Positions 10,201 through 21,299 of a stretch of 64,000 bases of DNA are shown here, piece by piece (the stretch's first letter is position 1; each line of letters starts with the position of its first letter). A model generated the notes under the pieces. That model was not told the DNA's origin, did not search any database, and saw nothing but the letters and a program-made list of their open reading frames with translations. Source of the stretch: Archegozetes longisetosus (lineage: Eukaryota; Arthropoda; Arachnida; Sarcoptiformes; Trhypochthoniidae). The stretch lies in NCBI GenBank assembly GCA_018873245.2, contig JAEMBT020000002.1, forward strand, positions 7,352,001-7,416,000, written 5' to 3'. Made by a program: the position numbers and the translations under genes.

Positions 10201-12880
10201 CTTTAAACGAGACACTATATAATTGTTTTGTATAAGTCTAACAAGTTAAGAATCAATTTGTTGAATAACATATCTATACATTCGGCTTATGTTTGATGTA
10301 GGGTTTGGGTAGTACGGAGTCATATCATTACCACGACAATGTTCTCCTACTCTTAGCGCTTTACGCGCTCTGTTCTTCTTACCCAACTTGATTTAACTGT
10401 ATATAATGCCACTACCATCGTAAAAGTCAAGTCAAGTTGAGTTAGGTAAGGGCAATATTAGGAATAGAAGACATTGTTGTGGTAAAAACATGACTCCCTA
10501 ATACCGAAGACTCCCAGTTTAACCAAAAACTGTTGTGTTTTCAGCTAGAGTTCAAGCCAAATGGGCCACAATTGCTCGTATCGTTGAGTTATTCTTCAAC
10601 CACAGACCGTTTGACAGTTGGGATATTAAGGTGTAGAAATATGTTACTAAAAAATACGTCTACTTTTAAAAATTTGTTTAAAGGATCAAACAGTAAGAAA
10701 CGATAACTTATCTAATTATAGTTTTCAATTTATTCTATCATTTTGAGTTTAGCAAAATTGGATACTTATGTTAAGGTAACACTCATGTGCGCTTCCGTCA
10801 AAATTAAATCTATGAAAACTAAATTCATTTTGGTTGGCTCTGATTCTGATCCTATTTTTAATCAAACTTTCAACTTTGTAGGTAATTATAATTGATTTCT
10901 GCCTACAATGTGCGAAATACATTCAATAGTTTTAGTGTTTCTATTGTGTATTATGCTTGGAGAAATAATGCGCACAATATTCAATTGTTTATAACTTTTT
11001 TGTTAGTCAACAGAAACAAAACATATTTTATATAGAATTAACGCAATAAAGGATAATAATTTTAGTTTAGTTAGTTACTGATAGTAGTTAGCCTGTTGCC
11101 CATAGCTATGACTATTCGAGTTTTCATACGCGACAACAGGCTTTCAAAATACCTTTCTGCCAACTTCCTCGTTTCTCTTTTAATTTTTCAATCAACTTTT
11201 CAATAAATCCAGCTTTAAGAGATCGTTGCGTGAAATATGAATCACTACCGTAACCATTTGAACCATCAATTGTGAAGTGACTTTCGTCTCCAATAATGTG
11301 TTGTTAGTGATGGCTTAAGTGCATCCATTCTGACTCAAACACCTCTTTTCTTTAGTTTTCATTTTGATTACTTGTCTGAGTAGTTTTCCTTTTGAACTTT
11401 TTCATTCTAGACTTAACCAAATAACTTTTAGCAGTTTTATCGCAAACATTTAGTCTTTTTCCCAATTTTACGTAACTTTTACAAATTGTGTTTACATTTT
11501 GTTCAACTTATTGTTCCACTTAATGTTCTACTTCTGTTTTGGTTTGTTAGGCTTTCAGACACTGCTAGATTTCCTTTCGAGTTGTTTGTTATTTTCTACT
11601 CGAGTTATTATATGATACATAGTTGTGCTCACTCCGTCTTTAAAAAATTGACAGTATTTTGTTTTACTTTATCTATATTTTGTTTATAGAAATCTGCAAC
11701 CAATATTTGACTGTTGTTTTCAATGAACATTTGTATATTTACCAAATATATAAATTTATTCAATTCTAAAAACTACAATATCTACCCAATTTGCTTATGA
11801 ACAGATGTCTCAGATCTCTCATCTCTACTCAGATATCTAGCAAATCAATCTATATATGCATTACATGTAAGCTTATTTTGTGAGCATTTTTTCTCTCAGC
11901 GTATATTTATGCACTTTCAATATGAAGGGCAAAAGCTTTTAATGTTTGTTTTCATCCGCTTTTCAACTCAACTTGAGTTTATAGTATCAAAATCAATTTA
12001 ATAATCAATAAATAAGATTATTATCTGACTCCATTCTTCATTTTAATGTTGTTTGAGGTGAATTTTGTTAGTCGCACACATAAACCTCATAAAATATGGT
12101 TTTGAAGCGTAGCCGATCATGTTTAGAGACTTGAGATAGAGTGCATGATCATTGTTAGCTTGTTTAGAATACCATACAATTATGCATTTCAACAAACAAT
12201 TTATCAGTGTTGCGTATTAACTAAACTTTTTTAGTCATATCTTAAGTGACATAACTTAAACTTAATGACTTCTAAAACATTTATATAGCACTTCTATCAT
12301 TTGTCAGTCTATATATTTCAACTAAAAGTATTAGTGAACAAAAAACAACTTTCACTCAACCATTTTCTTTTTTGCAAAAAAAGTGCTTTCGAATAAAATT
12401 ATCAGATTTTATCTTATTCTCAATGCAATTTAGTTTGAGTACCTATCATTTGCGAGTATCTTATGCTATAATTTAGAAACTATTAAATGGCTTCTTTTAT
12501 AACTTTAGATCAAGTCAGTTTATATGCTTTTGTTCGTTTCTAAAAGTTTCACTCAGTTCCACTCAATTAAGTTTAGTGTTTGAATTAACATAAGCTTTGA
12601 TTTTTTAGCTCCACACGGATTTATTGACGAAATTTCCGTAGTTATATCAGTTTGTGTACGAGGAAAGTTAAAGTTGGATAGTGTTATTGGAAGAGTGATT
12701 GCCGGACCGATCGCTTTTGCGTCTAATGAGAAATTGACACATTGGGGAAGAATGATATTTGGAGAGGAAAGGTCTGTGTCAACAGTGTAAACACTTTCAT
12801 TTCTTCTAGCTTGTTTATACTAAATCGTTTTTTTGTATACTTACAGAGTTGTAACTGAATGGAGAAATTTATATCTATAG
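7031..12880 (+). CDS. SYT17: Synaptotagmin-17 (B/K protein)-like double C2 protein
   Basis: Eight exons join in frame: 7031-7205, 9179-9430, 9521-9680, 9756-10125, 10545-10692, 10753-10881, 12609-12771, 12847-12880 (1431 nt, 476 aa; the vertebrate B/K protein is about 474 aa). There is no membrane span. Instead the N-terminus has a small cysteine cluster (FCGALQNCTLWTCF) followed by an acidic EDAEILRFWVPQ segment, like the palmitoylated N-terminus of B/K. A Ser-rich linker leads to C2A, starting LYFSTNYDESRKR at about residue 187 and including TDLPHRGRKK. C2B follows (QLLVSLSYSSTTDRL, TYVKVTLM, DPIFNQTFNF), ending in the typical EW tail (VVTEWRNLYL). SYT17 is a peripheral membrane protein linked to Golgi and secretory traffic. 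C2A keeps part of the acidic loop 3 (YDYERQGRHD) but loop 1 is basic, so calcium binding is doubtful. Exon 1 is separated by a 1973-nt intron and joined on phase and homology. Confidence 0.87.
7250..7282 (+). repeat. (TC)n microsatellite
   Basis: About 16 uninterrupted CT/TC dinucleotides just inside intron 1 of the synaptotagmin-17-like gene. Confidence 0.95.
7283..8949. other. Intron 1 of the synaptotagmin-17-like gene, no further content seen
   Basis: AT-rich intronic sequence. Stops are dense in every frame and no exon with paired splice sites was found. Confidence 0.5.
8950..8996 (+). mobile_element. MITE copy C, left-end fragment
   Basis: TACAGTAAAATCTGTCTAAC followed by a GTGCGGTTAAATGATTTTAG-type stretch is the left terminus of the same MITE family. 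The remainder is lost or too diverged. It lies in intron 1 of the synaptotagmin-17-like gene, and the open frame that appears to start at 8986 begins inside it, so that ATG is not a real gene start. Confidence 0.6.
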
Positions 12881-13020
12881 ATCCATTTGAAAATACTGGA
12901 CTTAATGCTTGTTTCTCTTTGCGATTATGTTATTTTATCGCTCTTTTTCTTCTTTAACTTAATTTATTGCTACCAAGTAACAATGTCATATTGTGTTCAT
13001 CAAATTTTATGTATTGTTCA

Positions 13021-13026
13021 AATAAA
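13021..13026 (+). terminator. Polyadenylation signal of the synaptotagmin-17-like gene
   Basis: AATAAA about 140 nt after the stop codon, followed by T-rich sequence. Confidence 0.6.
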
Positions 13027-13135
13027 GTTAATTTATTGTTAAAATATCAAACTATATTATAAATCTAACTTTCTCAGTATTACTTTATGTGATAATTCTG
13101 TTCAATACTACTTCAAGTCATATCATATATGATAC

Positions 13136-13270
13136 TACAGTCAATTTTTGTCCGACTTGAACACGCAGTTAAATAGTGTTTCAAATATAAGCCTTCATTT
13201 CTATAGATTTATTTAGTTTGTTTCTAAAATTCATTTAATTATATGCTCGAGTAGACAGGTTTTACTGTAG
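13136..13270 (+). mobile_element. MITE copy D
   Basis: Starts TACAGTCAATTTTTGTCCGA and ends GAGTAGACAGGTTTTACTGTA (split as GAGTAGACAGG and TTTTACTGTA). About 135 bp with imperfect inverted ends flanked by TA, and the family core (CTTCATTTCTATAG). It lies just 3' of the synaptotagmin-17-like gene. Confidence 0.7.
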
Positions 13271-14127
13271 CTTAATTAATGTTATCTTCAAATTAGACTT
13301 ATAGCCTCTAAAACGTTTGTGTTTAAGCTTGATTTTCAATCTATATTTAAGGCAAGATTTCAAGAACATGATATAAAGATTATTCTAAATGAACTCTATT
13401 TGCAGACATACGTTTCCTGCAAACGAGTCCTCGTTTCGTTAAATTCTTCCTCTCATTCAATCAGTTTGAGCAACAATAACAATAACCGATAATCTAAAGA
13501 ATGTGAATCTCATGTTATCCTAAGATTTTTCTTCTCCGATCCATACTAAAAGTCAGACAATATTTCATGTTATAAATAGATTTGTGACATCGAGTCTTTT
13601 GACCCTATTTTCGGAATAACTTAGTAACGGAAGAAGTGATCTGAGCTTAGTTTAAAAAACAAGACTTAATCATTTGATTACAAGTGATGCAGATAAGACT
13701 TAGAATTTCTATTATGTTTGGTCGATCTGAACCCTTTATTCTGGAACAGCTGTGACCAATCAGGCGGATGGATGACATGATGGTTACAGTAAGATAGCCA
13801 CATGTGTAAGCGACAAGAAGCCTCGCCCATAGTCTGGTCAACATTATTCAGTTTAGGATAGCTGAGAATCACTATTATTCTAAGCTCGAACACATATCAC
13901 GCTCTAGAGGTTAACGTCCCGTTTGACGGCCAAATTTTCACAGACACTTCTCATTCATGCCAGCTTAAATTATTAAGAGGAAACTCACTGCATAACTATA
14001 TGATACGGTTGGAGAATTGTACTCCAAAGAATGGACCAGTTTCTCGTTTATAGCTCTATTTAACTTTTCAAATAATACTTTACTTTCCACACTATGTTTA
14101 ACTCTTTTGCCTTTTTGTCATTAAGTT
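13271..14127. other. Non-coding spacer
   Basis: Between the synaptotagmin-17-like gene and the first candidate ankyrin 5' exon. No exon, RNA gene or repeat is recognised. Confidence 0.4.
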
Positions 14128-14250
14128 ATGAATAGAACGCAACGAGTCAATCATCTCCATGAAATCCTCATTGAAACTCATAAAGTTTATCAATCTAATT
14201 ATAATCGCTTAATCACTTCGACTAACCACAAACATCCTAGCTTTCACAAG
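14128..14250 (+). CDS. Candidate alternative first exon (41 codons), phase 0 donor
   Basis: ATG at 14128 opens 41 codons (MNRTQRVNHLHEILIETHK and onward) to a donor CACAAG/GTTTGT after codon 41, phase 0. GTTTGT-type donors are used by clear exons of the ankyrin gene downstream, and the first ankyrin-repeat exon needs phase 0. It is the farthest upstream of several such exons. It could also be a chance frame or the first exon of an unrelated gene. Confidence 0.3.
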
Positions 14251-14326
14251 GTTTGTCCATTTTTAATTAATATTCTATTTGTTTGTTTATGGTTCATTAG
14301 TTTTGTCGTAAGTCTAGACACTTCAT

Positions 14327-14353
14327 TTAGATTTAGATTTAGATTTAGATTTT
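14327..14353 (+). repeat. (TTTAGA)n short tandem repeat
   Basis: Four consecutive 6-bp TTTAGA units shortly after the candidate first exon at 14128-14250. Confidence 0.85.
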
Positions 14354-16548
14354 CTCAATCAACTCATTCTAATATAAACTTATTTATCTATCAAACATCA
14401 TAACTTTTTACTCTATGATCTATTTTTTAAATTCAATTCATCAAAATTGTCTTTCATAAACTTCAATTACCATCAGTTTCCTCAATCGTAAACTTGATTA
14501 TATTGATATCAACTTATCTATGAAGTGCCTATTTTATTTTTTTAAGTAGCTTTACTGAAGGGTGACTTTTCTATTTCTGAATCGCTTGATTTTTAGTATT
14601 TTGTGTCAAATCCTGTTTAATTGACACATGTTCATGATTTCATCAAATCATATTTAAATGACTAAAATATTATTTGATTAGAAAGTTTGAAAGATGATGC
14701 ACATTTTTCAATATTTATATTACTACTAGTAATTTTTGACATGTCGCACTAAACATAATTATTATTTTGTACCATATTCGGTGCTCTTCTTTACTTGTCC
14801 ATTTGAGTAAACAAAGATTTGCCTCAAAATTTTAAATGTTTTTATGAATCAATATAAATTTGATTCTATTGTTAGCTAAATAACAAACACGACACAAATG
14901 CATTATTAATTAAGTTGACGACAAAAAATAGGTCGAACTGAATTTTAAAACGTCTATTTACTATAGCATTACCACAGCATATACGACATAAAGTTGCATA
15001 TACCAAAAGTCATATTCCGCTAGTAATAAGCTGAATAACAAGTAAACCAATATGCTTACGTTTGCAAAAATAAATAAGAATTATATATTGTAAATAAATT
15101 ATACTAATTTTAGTGTTCTCTATAGACCGCCAGTATGTTTCAACTCACGCCAATGTCAATCTAACTCATATGTCCAATGTATGAGTTGTACTGTTTTGCT
15201 AGTTTCTTAAGTCTCATATTTTCCACATTGATTCGTTTTAGTTCTTGCTAATTATGCTCAGATACACTACCATTACTCTCTCTCTGTACGCTAACATTTA
15301 TCTTTAGTATAAGTCTTTCTTATTGTTTATCATTTGTTTAAGCAAAATTCATATTGTATTCAACTATTTTAAATCAAATTTAACACAATTATAAATAGTT
15401 TCTAATATATTAAGCTGTTGTGAGAATAAGAAAGTTAGGATTGAATTTGAAATAGTTTAAATTAATAGTTAGAGCAACAATATGGAATAACTGATCCGTA
15501 GAGAAAACAAATAAAAATATGCTTTACTCTAAGGTTGTTTCCTCTTAAACCGGCTTAAGAGACATTTTTAATACTAGAAATCAATTTTAATTATTTCTTT
15601 CTTACTATTAGTTACTGTGAATGAACTACTAATTTTTAATGTCTCCTAACAAATATTCCATATTCAACTTCTATATCATTAGTTCCTCCACTTCCACCAC
15701 TTCTTTTAATTTACTAATTTTTCATCATTTTTAGAATAATCTTTTCACTTTATTCTAAATTATTTTCATTTATCATTTTAAATATTTATTCAAATTGATC
15801 GAAAAGAATAAACATGAGAGCATTTGGCTGAGATATCGCACAAAGATAGCGTCAAATAAAGCAGTGAGAGTGTGTGTGTGTGCGTGTGTTTCTTATGCTG
15901 ATCTTATTTTTTGCATCGCTCTTCTCCTAAACCTTAAGTTCAAATGCAAGGACAGCAGTTATGCTTTCAGTGGCCAAATGAGTAAATATAACTTTCAGCT
16001 TATATCACTTCTCAGCTATTTATGTCTGCAGCGGATGTTCCAAACCAACCATTTGTTACGAGCGATTCCTTAGCAAAATCCTAGTCTCATGTATCTAAAA
16101 GATGACTTTTTACTTCTCTTTCTTCACTTAGATACTGTGTAGCTTTACTTTATTAACCTTCTCGACATTTTGCTCTGATCTTTATGACTGAACTGACCAA
16201 TAGTTTTATTATCAGTCCATATAAAATATTGGTTCTATACTAATAAACGTGTTCCACTTCAATCCTAACTGTTATACATGTTAATTTAATACATTTCAAT
16301 CCCAACTACTATATATGTTCATCTAATTCTCTCTGTCTCTGTTGACTCAAGTGATTCTTCCGCTTATTCAAATTTTTTGTTCGACTGCTTTGTCGTATTT
16401 TCTCAATTGATTATTCAAATACGAAATACTATTAATAAAAGGCTTTCATCTCTATTATGGAGGCAACCGAGTGAGACTTATTTTCTAAAAGTGTTTTAAC
16501 TGATATTATTTTGACGATTCTCATACTTAAGCATATTATTGGACAGAA
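14354..16548. other. AT-rich non-coding stretch, possibly ankyrin 5' intron
   Basis: No supported exon. A short (GT)n run sits at 15865-15885. Remaining open frames are T-rich and look random. Confidence 0.4.
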
Positions 16549-17573
16549 ATGCCAACACAGCATAAATATAAGGTATGTCTTCCACTTAATTGGTTTAATT
16601 GATGAATATTTATTTCAATAAGTCTAAATTATAACTTTTAGGCCTGTCATAGCCTTCATTTACTTCTCTATTTAACTTTGTTATAAACAATACAACTTAT
16701 TATTGCTTGATCACTCTATTTCTTTTTAACCGTTGAATTTTATCTTTTTTATGCTAATTTTATTTTTCTGCTAATTCACTCACTTCTGTAATTTGTTTTT
16801 ACTCCCTTCCAAATTTTCTCCTCTTACATCTTTCGTTTGGTGAATAAACCAGTTTTAATCCAAACTTATTGTCTATTGATTATGTTTAAAGCTTAAGTTT
16901 AGTAGAACTGATTTGTTTAATCAGATAAAACTAAGTGTTGTTGTAGTTTAAACAGAAATTTGTTCAGAGTTATGAAAATACTATGCGGAACAAGAATTAT
17001 ACTATTCATCAAAATAATACGGATAGCATGAATAGTATTGTGACTGGTAAATCACCACAAGACTTAAAATGTACGTGTAAATGCAGTTGTGCACAGACTT
17101 ATTTTACTCTTTATTCTCTCAAATCTCTTAATCGATTTGCTTCTACTCCGATACATCATTACAATTCCAATATTTCATTGAGTCCTCTGAGAAATTCTAA
17201 ACTTTTTCAACGCTTTTCTACTCAAACTACTAAAACTCCAACCAATCAGTACAATTATAAAAGAGACTCTCTTAAAACTGATGGCGAGTTAAAGTGTACT
17301 TGTAATGATTTTCACTGCAGTGATTACAATTTTATTGATAAAAAAGAGCCTATTTTCTATAGAAAAGTGTTAAGTCCTGAGAAAGCTGCTCGAAATTTGT
17401 ATGATTCAAATATACAAATCAACAATACTTTTATTGATCGATCTATAAATAAGTCTGACAAGAAGTGCACGTGCAATATTAATGTAGACAGAACTCGGTT
17501 GGTAAATACATCTAAAAATGCTCCTTCATACTTGTCTCTATTAACTGAGTTTTCACTACCAATTGCCTATGAG
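16549..17573 (+). CDS. Candidate two-exon N-terminal cassette with KCTC motifs
   Basis: Exon 16549-16572 (MPTQHKYK, donor AAG/GTATGT, phase 0) joins exon 16968-17573 (acceptor TTGTTCAG, donor GAG/GTAAGT, phase 0). Together they give about 210 codons. The larger exon is rich in Ser, Asn and Thr and has three spaced cysteine motifs: LKCTCKCSC, LKCTCNDFHC and KKCTCNINV. Alternatively translation starts at ATG 16983. Phase 0 at the end allows splicing to the ankyrin-repeat exon at 27075, directly or through the exon at 17907. I do not recognise the sequence as a known domain. It could instead be a separate small gene whose 3' exons I cannot see. Confidence 0.5.
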
Positions 17574-17906
17574 GTAAGTCTTAATTACTCGATATGTTCC
17601 GCTTTTCCGTTTGTTATAAAACAATCTATTTTTAAGTTTAACTTATTCTAATGCCTTGTCATAAAACACATTTGCCCTCAATTATCTTATATCAGAATTC
17701 ATATTCACATATGAAATATGTAGAAATAAGTTCCAATTGAATTCTGTCGCACGCCCACAGCTGCTAATCATAATTAGTGTTCACTTATTTCAAATTGGAT
17801 TAAGTTATAGATGTTTGCATATGTTATTCGTTTTAAGTGGAAACTAGTCTATTATATGTTGCATATTATTTTGGTTCTCTTTTGTATCTAATTGTTTCTT
17901 TTTTCA

Positions 17907-18086
17907 ATGTTGTCACGTTCTTTGGAGTCAGTCAAATGTACGGCTAAATTGTTTAAATTTCATTCTCTTCAATGTGTTAGTGGTCGTGCTCCTAAAGCTA
18001 AAGTCGAAGGAGGCCTTATTTACGATGATTTCGGCTGTTTTCGTTCAACTAGAAGTAGGAAAGCGATTAGTATTTGTCATAGAAAG
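17907..18086 (+). CDS. Candidate upstream exon (up to 60 codons), phase 0
   Basis: This frame runs from ATG 17907 to donor AGAAAG/GTTTGT at 18087. Its composition looks coding (SGRAPKAKVEGGLIYDDFG, RSTRSRKAISICHRK). It may be a first exon, or an internal exon starting at 17928 after CTTTGGAG, joining the KCTC exon at 17573; both options keep phase 0. No known domain is seen. Membership in the ankyrin gene is inferred only from strand, position and phase. Confidence 0.45.
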
Positions 18087-18299
18087 GTTTGTTGATCAAA
18101 CGGTTTCCTATGGATTCCTCCGACTACTCTTTTCAAGTTTCAATGCCTTATGTTGTATCGAACGATTTTATTTCTATCGGTATTATGTTCATTATGTTCA
18201 TATGTTCATCTTCAATTTGCAACTTCCATGTTGAACTTATTGCACCAAATTTCTTACTATTTAAAACCATTATCAAATATAAAATTCTCTAATAACCTA

Positions 18300-20890
18300 T
18301 CGTCTTATGAAATCACAAAAATTTAGTAATAATATTAGAACTTTTGGTGTGGTTCTTAATTTCAAAACTAAAGACTAATTTTAGTAAACAAAAATCTTAC
18401 GCTCACTTTCTCTAAGCTTGCCATTCAAGATGTAGTTAATGAAATAATTCAACCTACTATTTATAATATCCAAGATTTATGCATTTCTTAGATACATACA
18501 TCCTCCGCTTTTGATTAGATTTCGAAGATGCAAATACTATGAATTTTTAATCTATATTGAAAATCTAGGAGTTTCAATTAGAATTTGAAGAACGAGAAAA
18601 ATTCAAATTCATTGTGACAGCAGTTGAAATTAAAATTTTATATAAGAATTTGAAATATTTCTTTATTACAAATCTTGCCTTAGGAGAACACAAAAGATAT
18701 GCTAGCTAAAACCCTTAAAACTCTTATACAATGTTCAGGGCAAACTTTCTAAAAATAGTTTCCTCAAAAAATCATTAGCCAAACATCAGCTAAAATCGTT
18801 TACTTATGAATACACAATTTTTTCATTGAAAGGCTTTTGATGTTTCTCCATAATAAAGTTCTTCCTTCTTTCAGTCTCCAAAACAAATAACTTTATGCTG
18901 ACATTAACATTTAGATCGTGGAATATCAAAAGTTTAATATTTGGAATATGTGTAGAATCTTGTTTACGTTCACTGTCGAGAGAGAGCAGCGCTCGTCACA
19001 TTCAATCAGATTTTGTTCAAGTTTTGTTCAAACTTTTTAAAGGTCTCTCGACATTCCCTAAATAATCTTAATAACTACCCATATTGTAGTTCTTCAAAAC
19101 TTTCGCAACTTTTCAAGACTATTTTTAAAACGTATATCATCAAGAATGACAATTAGTTGATTTTTTTATTACATATAAGTTTGTCTTATCATTAGTTCTA
19201 ATTATACTTTGCAATAATAAAGATAACGATGACTTTGTTCAATATTGAATATTTAAATACGAACTAAATTTTAGTTTCAAAATGCATGGCATGACAAATA
19301 CTGCATAGCATTCATATCTATAAATGTCAAACATTTACTCAAACTCTGAAATTAAATTTTTATTAAGTCAACAAATTTTTTGATGTCATCATAAACAACA
19401 TGAAATTCTAGTTTGGTGGTGAAAAATAGAATCAAATATTTTTTAATGTTCAAACTGCATATTGGCATCATTTTATGTTTTATTTATTTTTTCACATCTT
19501 ATCCTATCAAATTATTGACATTCATTTAGATGAGACTGTCCTTCGTTTAGGCTTTTATTATGTGTTGTAATCAAACAAAAGGTGATACATTATAATTGCT
19601 TAGTTTGATAAATCTCCACAGAATTACGATTATTTCAGATTACACTCATTTCTGCTCAAATATTTCTGATAAGCAATTCTTTGTACAGGTTTTCTCTTCT
19701 GCCAAATATATTTTCTTCCGTTCTTATCTTGTCTTGTTTTTGTTGACCTCAACCATTTGCTTGGTTTCACTATTATTTATTATCATAAACTTTGATAATA
19801 ATTTTTGAGAATAGCTTTCAATCCTAAATAACTTTCATGTTCTGAAAATTTAAACAATTGAAAAACTCTTCTCTCGTGTTCAAAAACCCTTATTTTCAAT
19901 AATTCGATTCTCTGATAAAATAAATTCACATGGATATAGTTTTTTTGTTCAGAAAACCAAATTTGAGCTTGAGTTGAATTTATACTTTCTGAAAAGATTG
20001 GAACTTTGATGACTGGCTGAATAGAATACTTATGTTATATATGATTTGATCGAATCAATAGTAAGAGCTCACGAGTTGGTGTTAGGGTGTTGTCAATGAG
20101 GTATTTGTGTATTGCACATAATGCATGCAGAAGTAATGTATTTATGAATTGAATGAATGCACTCGACAAAAGTTTGGGATCTGCCACTAAAACCACACTC
20201 AGTGTTACGAAAGAGAAAGTGTGACTCATTCTTATTATTACTTGAAGCCAGAATCAGCCAACTATGCAGCACAGGACCGTCTAGCTGGCTTACAGATACT
20301 AGCTTTCAGATACTGGCTTCAGTTACGCCTATTGCAATAGATTTTAATCTCTCTTCTGTTTAGCTGCCAATGCGAAAAAGTAAATTTTCTCAATTGCACT
20401 CATAGAGATGACGCATTCTAACTAGTTGTTAATGATTGAGATTACTTAACAATATTATATGCATATTAAAGGAGATTAATTGAGAGCTGAGTATTTAGTT
20501 AATTCATAGGTAGTAATAAACGACATAAGTATTGATGTAATGGATGCTTAGATGAGTTATTACAGGGATCCCATTTAGCATTTAAAAAACAGAAGTAAGA
20601 GTAAACCTAAAAATGTTGCGTGACATTAGCTGCGTTAGTCATTGCATGTTTGATTACCATCCGAGGTATAAACGTGTTCGCATAGCAAATGCTAATAACT
20701 TTCTTTACTGTAATATACTCCAAGGCCAGGTGTACTCTATTTTTATGAATATTACTTATATGTGTTTACCTCATTTTCTTCCTGCCATATTATCCCCTTA
20801 GCCTCAATCAACCATAACGCTATTCTTTTACCAGTTATTTCTATGTATTTAATAATCAAATTTTTATGCCAAGTAAATTGTTTTACTTCT
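18300..20890. other. Non-coding stretch, likely ankyrin 5' intron
   Basis: AT-rich, with stops in all frames. No supported exon, RNA gene or mobile element was recognised. Confidence 0.4.

Positions 20891-20892
<2 letters not shown>

Positions 20893-20921
<29 letters not shown>
20893..20921 (+). repeat. (CT)n microsatellite
   Basis: About 14 uninterrupted CT units. Confidence 0.95.
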
Positions 20922-20924
<3 letters not shown>

Positions 20925-21257
20925 TGCCAGTTGCTGCTGCTAAATGCTAATTCATTGTTTTTATTTTATTTAACTCAATAAATTTTTCACTTGATAATAA
21001 CTTTTCACCCAATCATATCATGACTAATAAATTGAATATTGTTTGATATTTGCTGTTTTGTGAACATCAAACATCGAGCGTGTCATTTGAGTTTTTCACA
21101 TAAATCTAATTGTTCAGCATTAAGTTTGAATATAATTTGGACAAATATTTCTCATTTTGTGATTCAACATATTTCTAACTCTTATTCAACATATTTTCTT
21201 AATTATCATTTGTTTTGCTCAACTTCTAATTGAAATCTTCCGGAAGATTTTCTGACT

Positions 21258-21296
21258 ATGTTTGGGATAATCATGGCTACAGAGGATGTCTCAATG
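21258..21296 (+). CDS. Candidate short alternative first exon of ankyrin
   Basis: MFGIIMATEDVSM followed by GTATGA gives a 13-codon (or 8-codon from 21273) first exon ending in phase 0. The MATED/MVTET-like start resembles the better supported first exon at 25778. Very short, so weak. Confidence 0.25.
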
Positions 21297-21299
21297 GTA

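Noticed and set aside
20035-20363. Frames on both strands near 20.1-20.4 kb
   Set aside because: They shadow each other, have no splice support and no similarity to known proteins.
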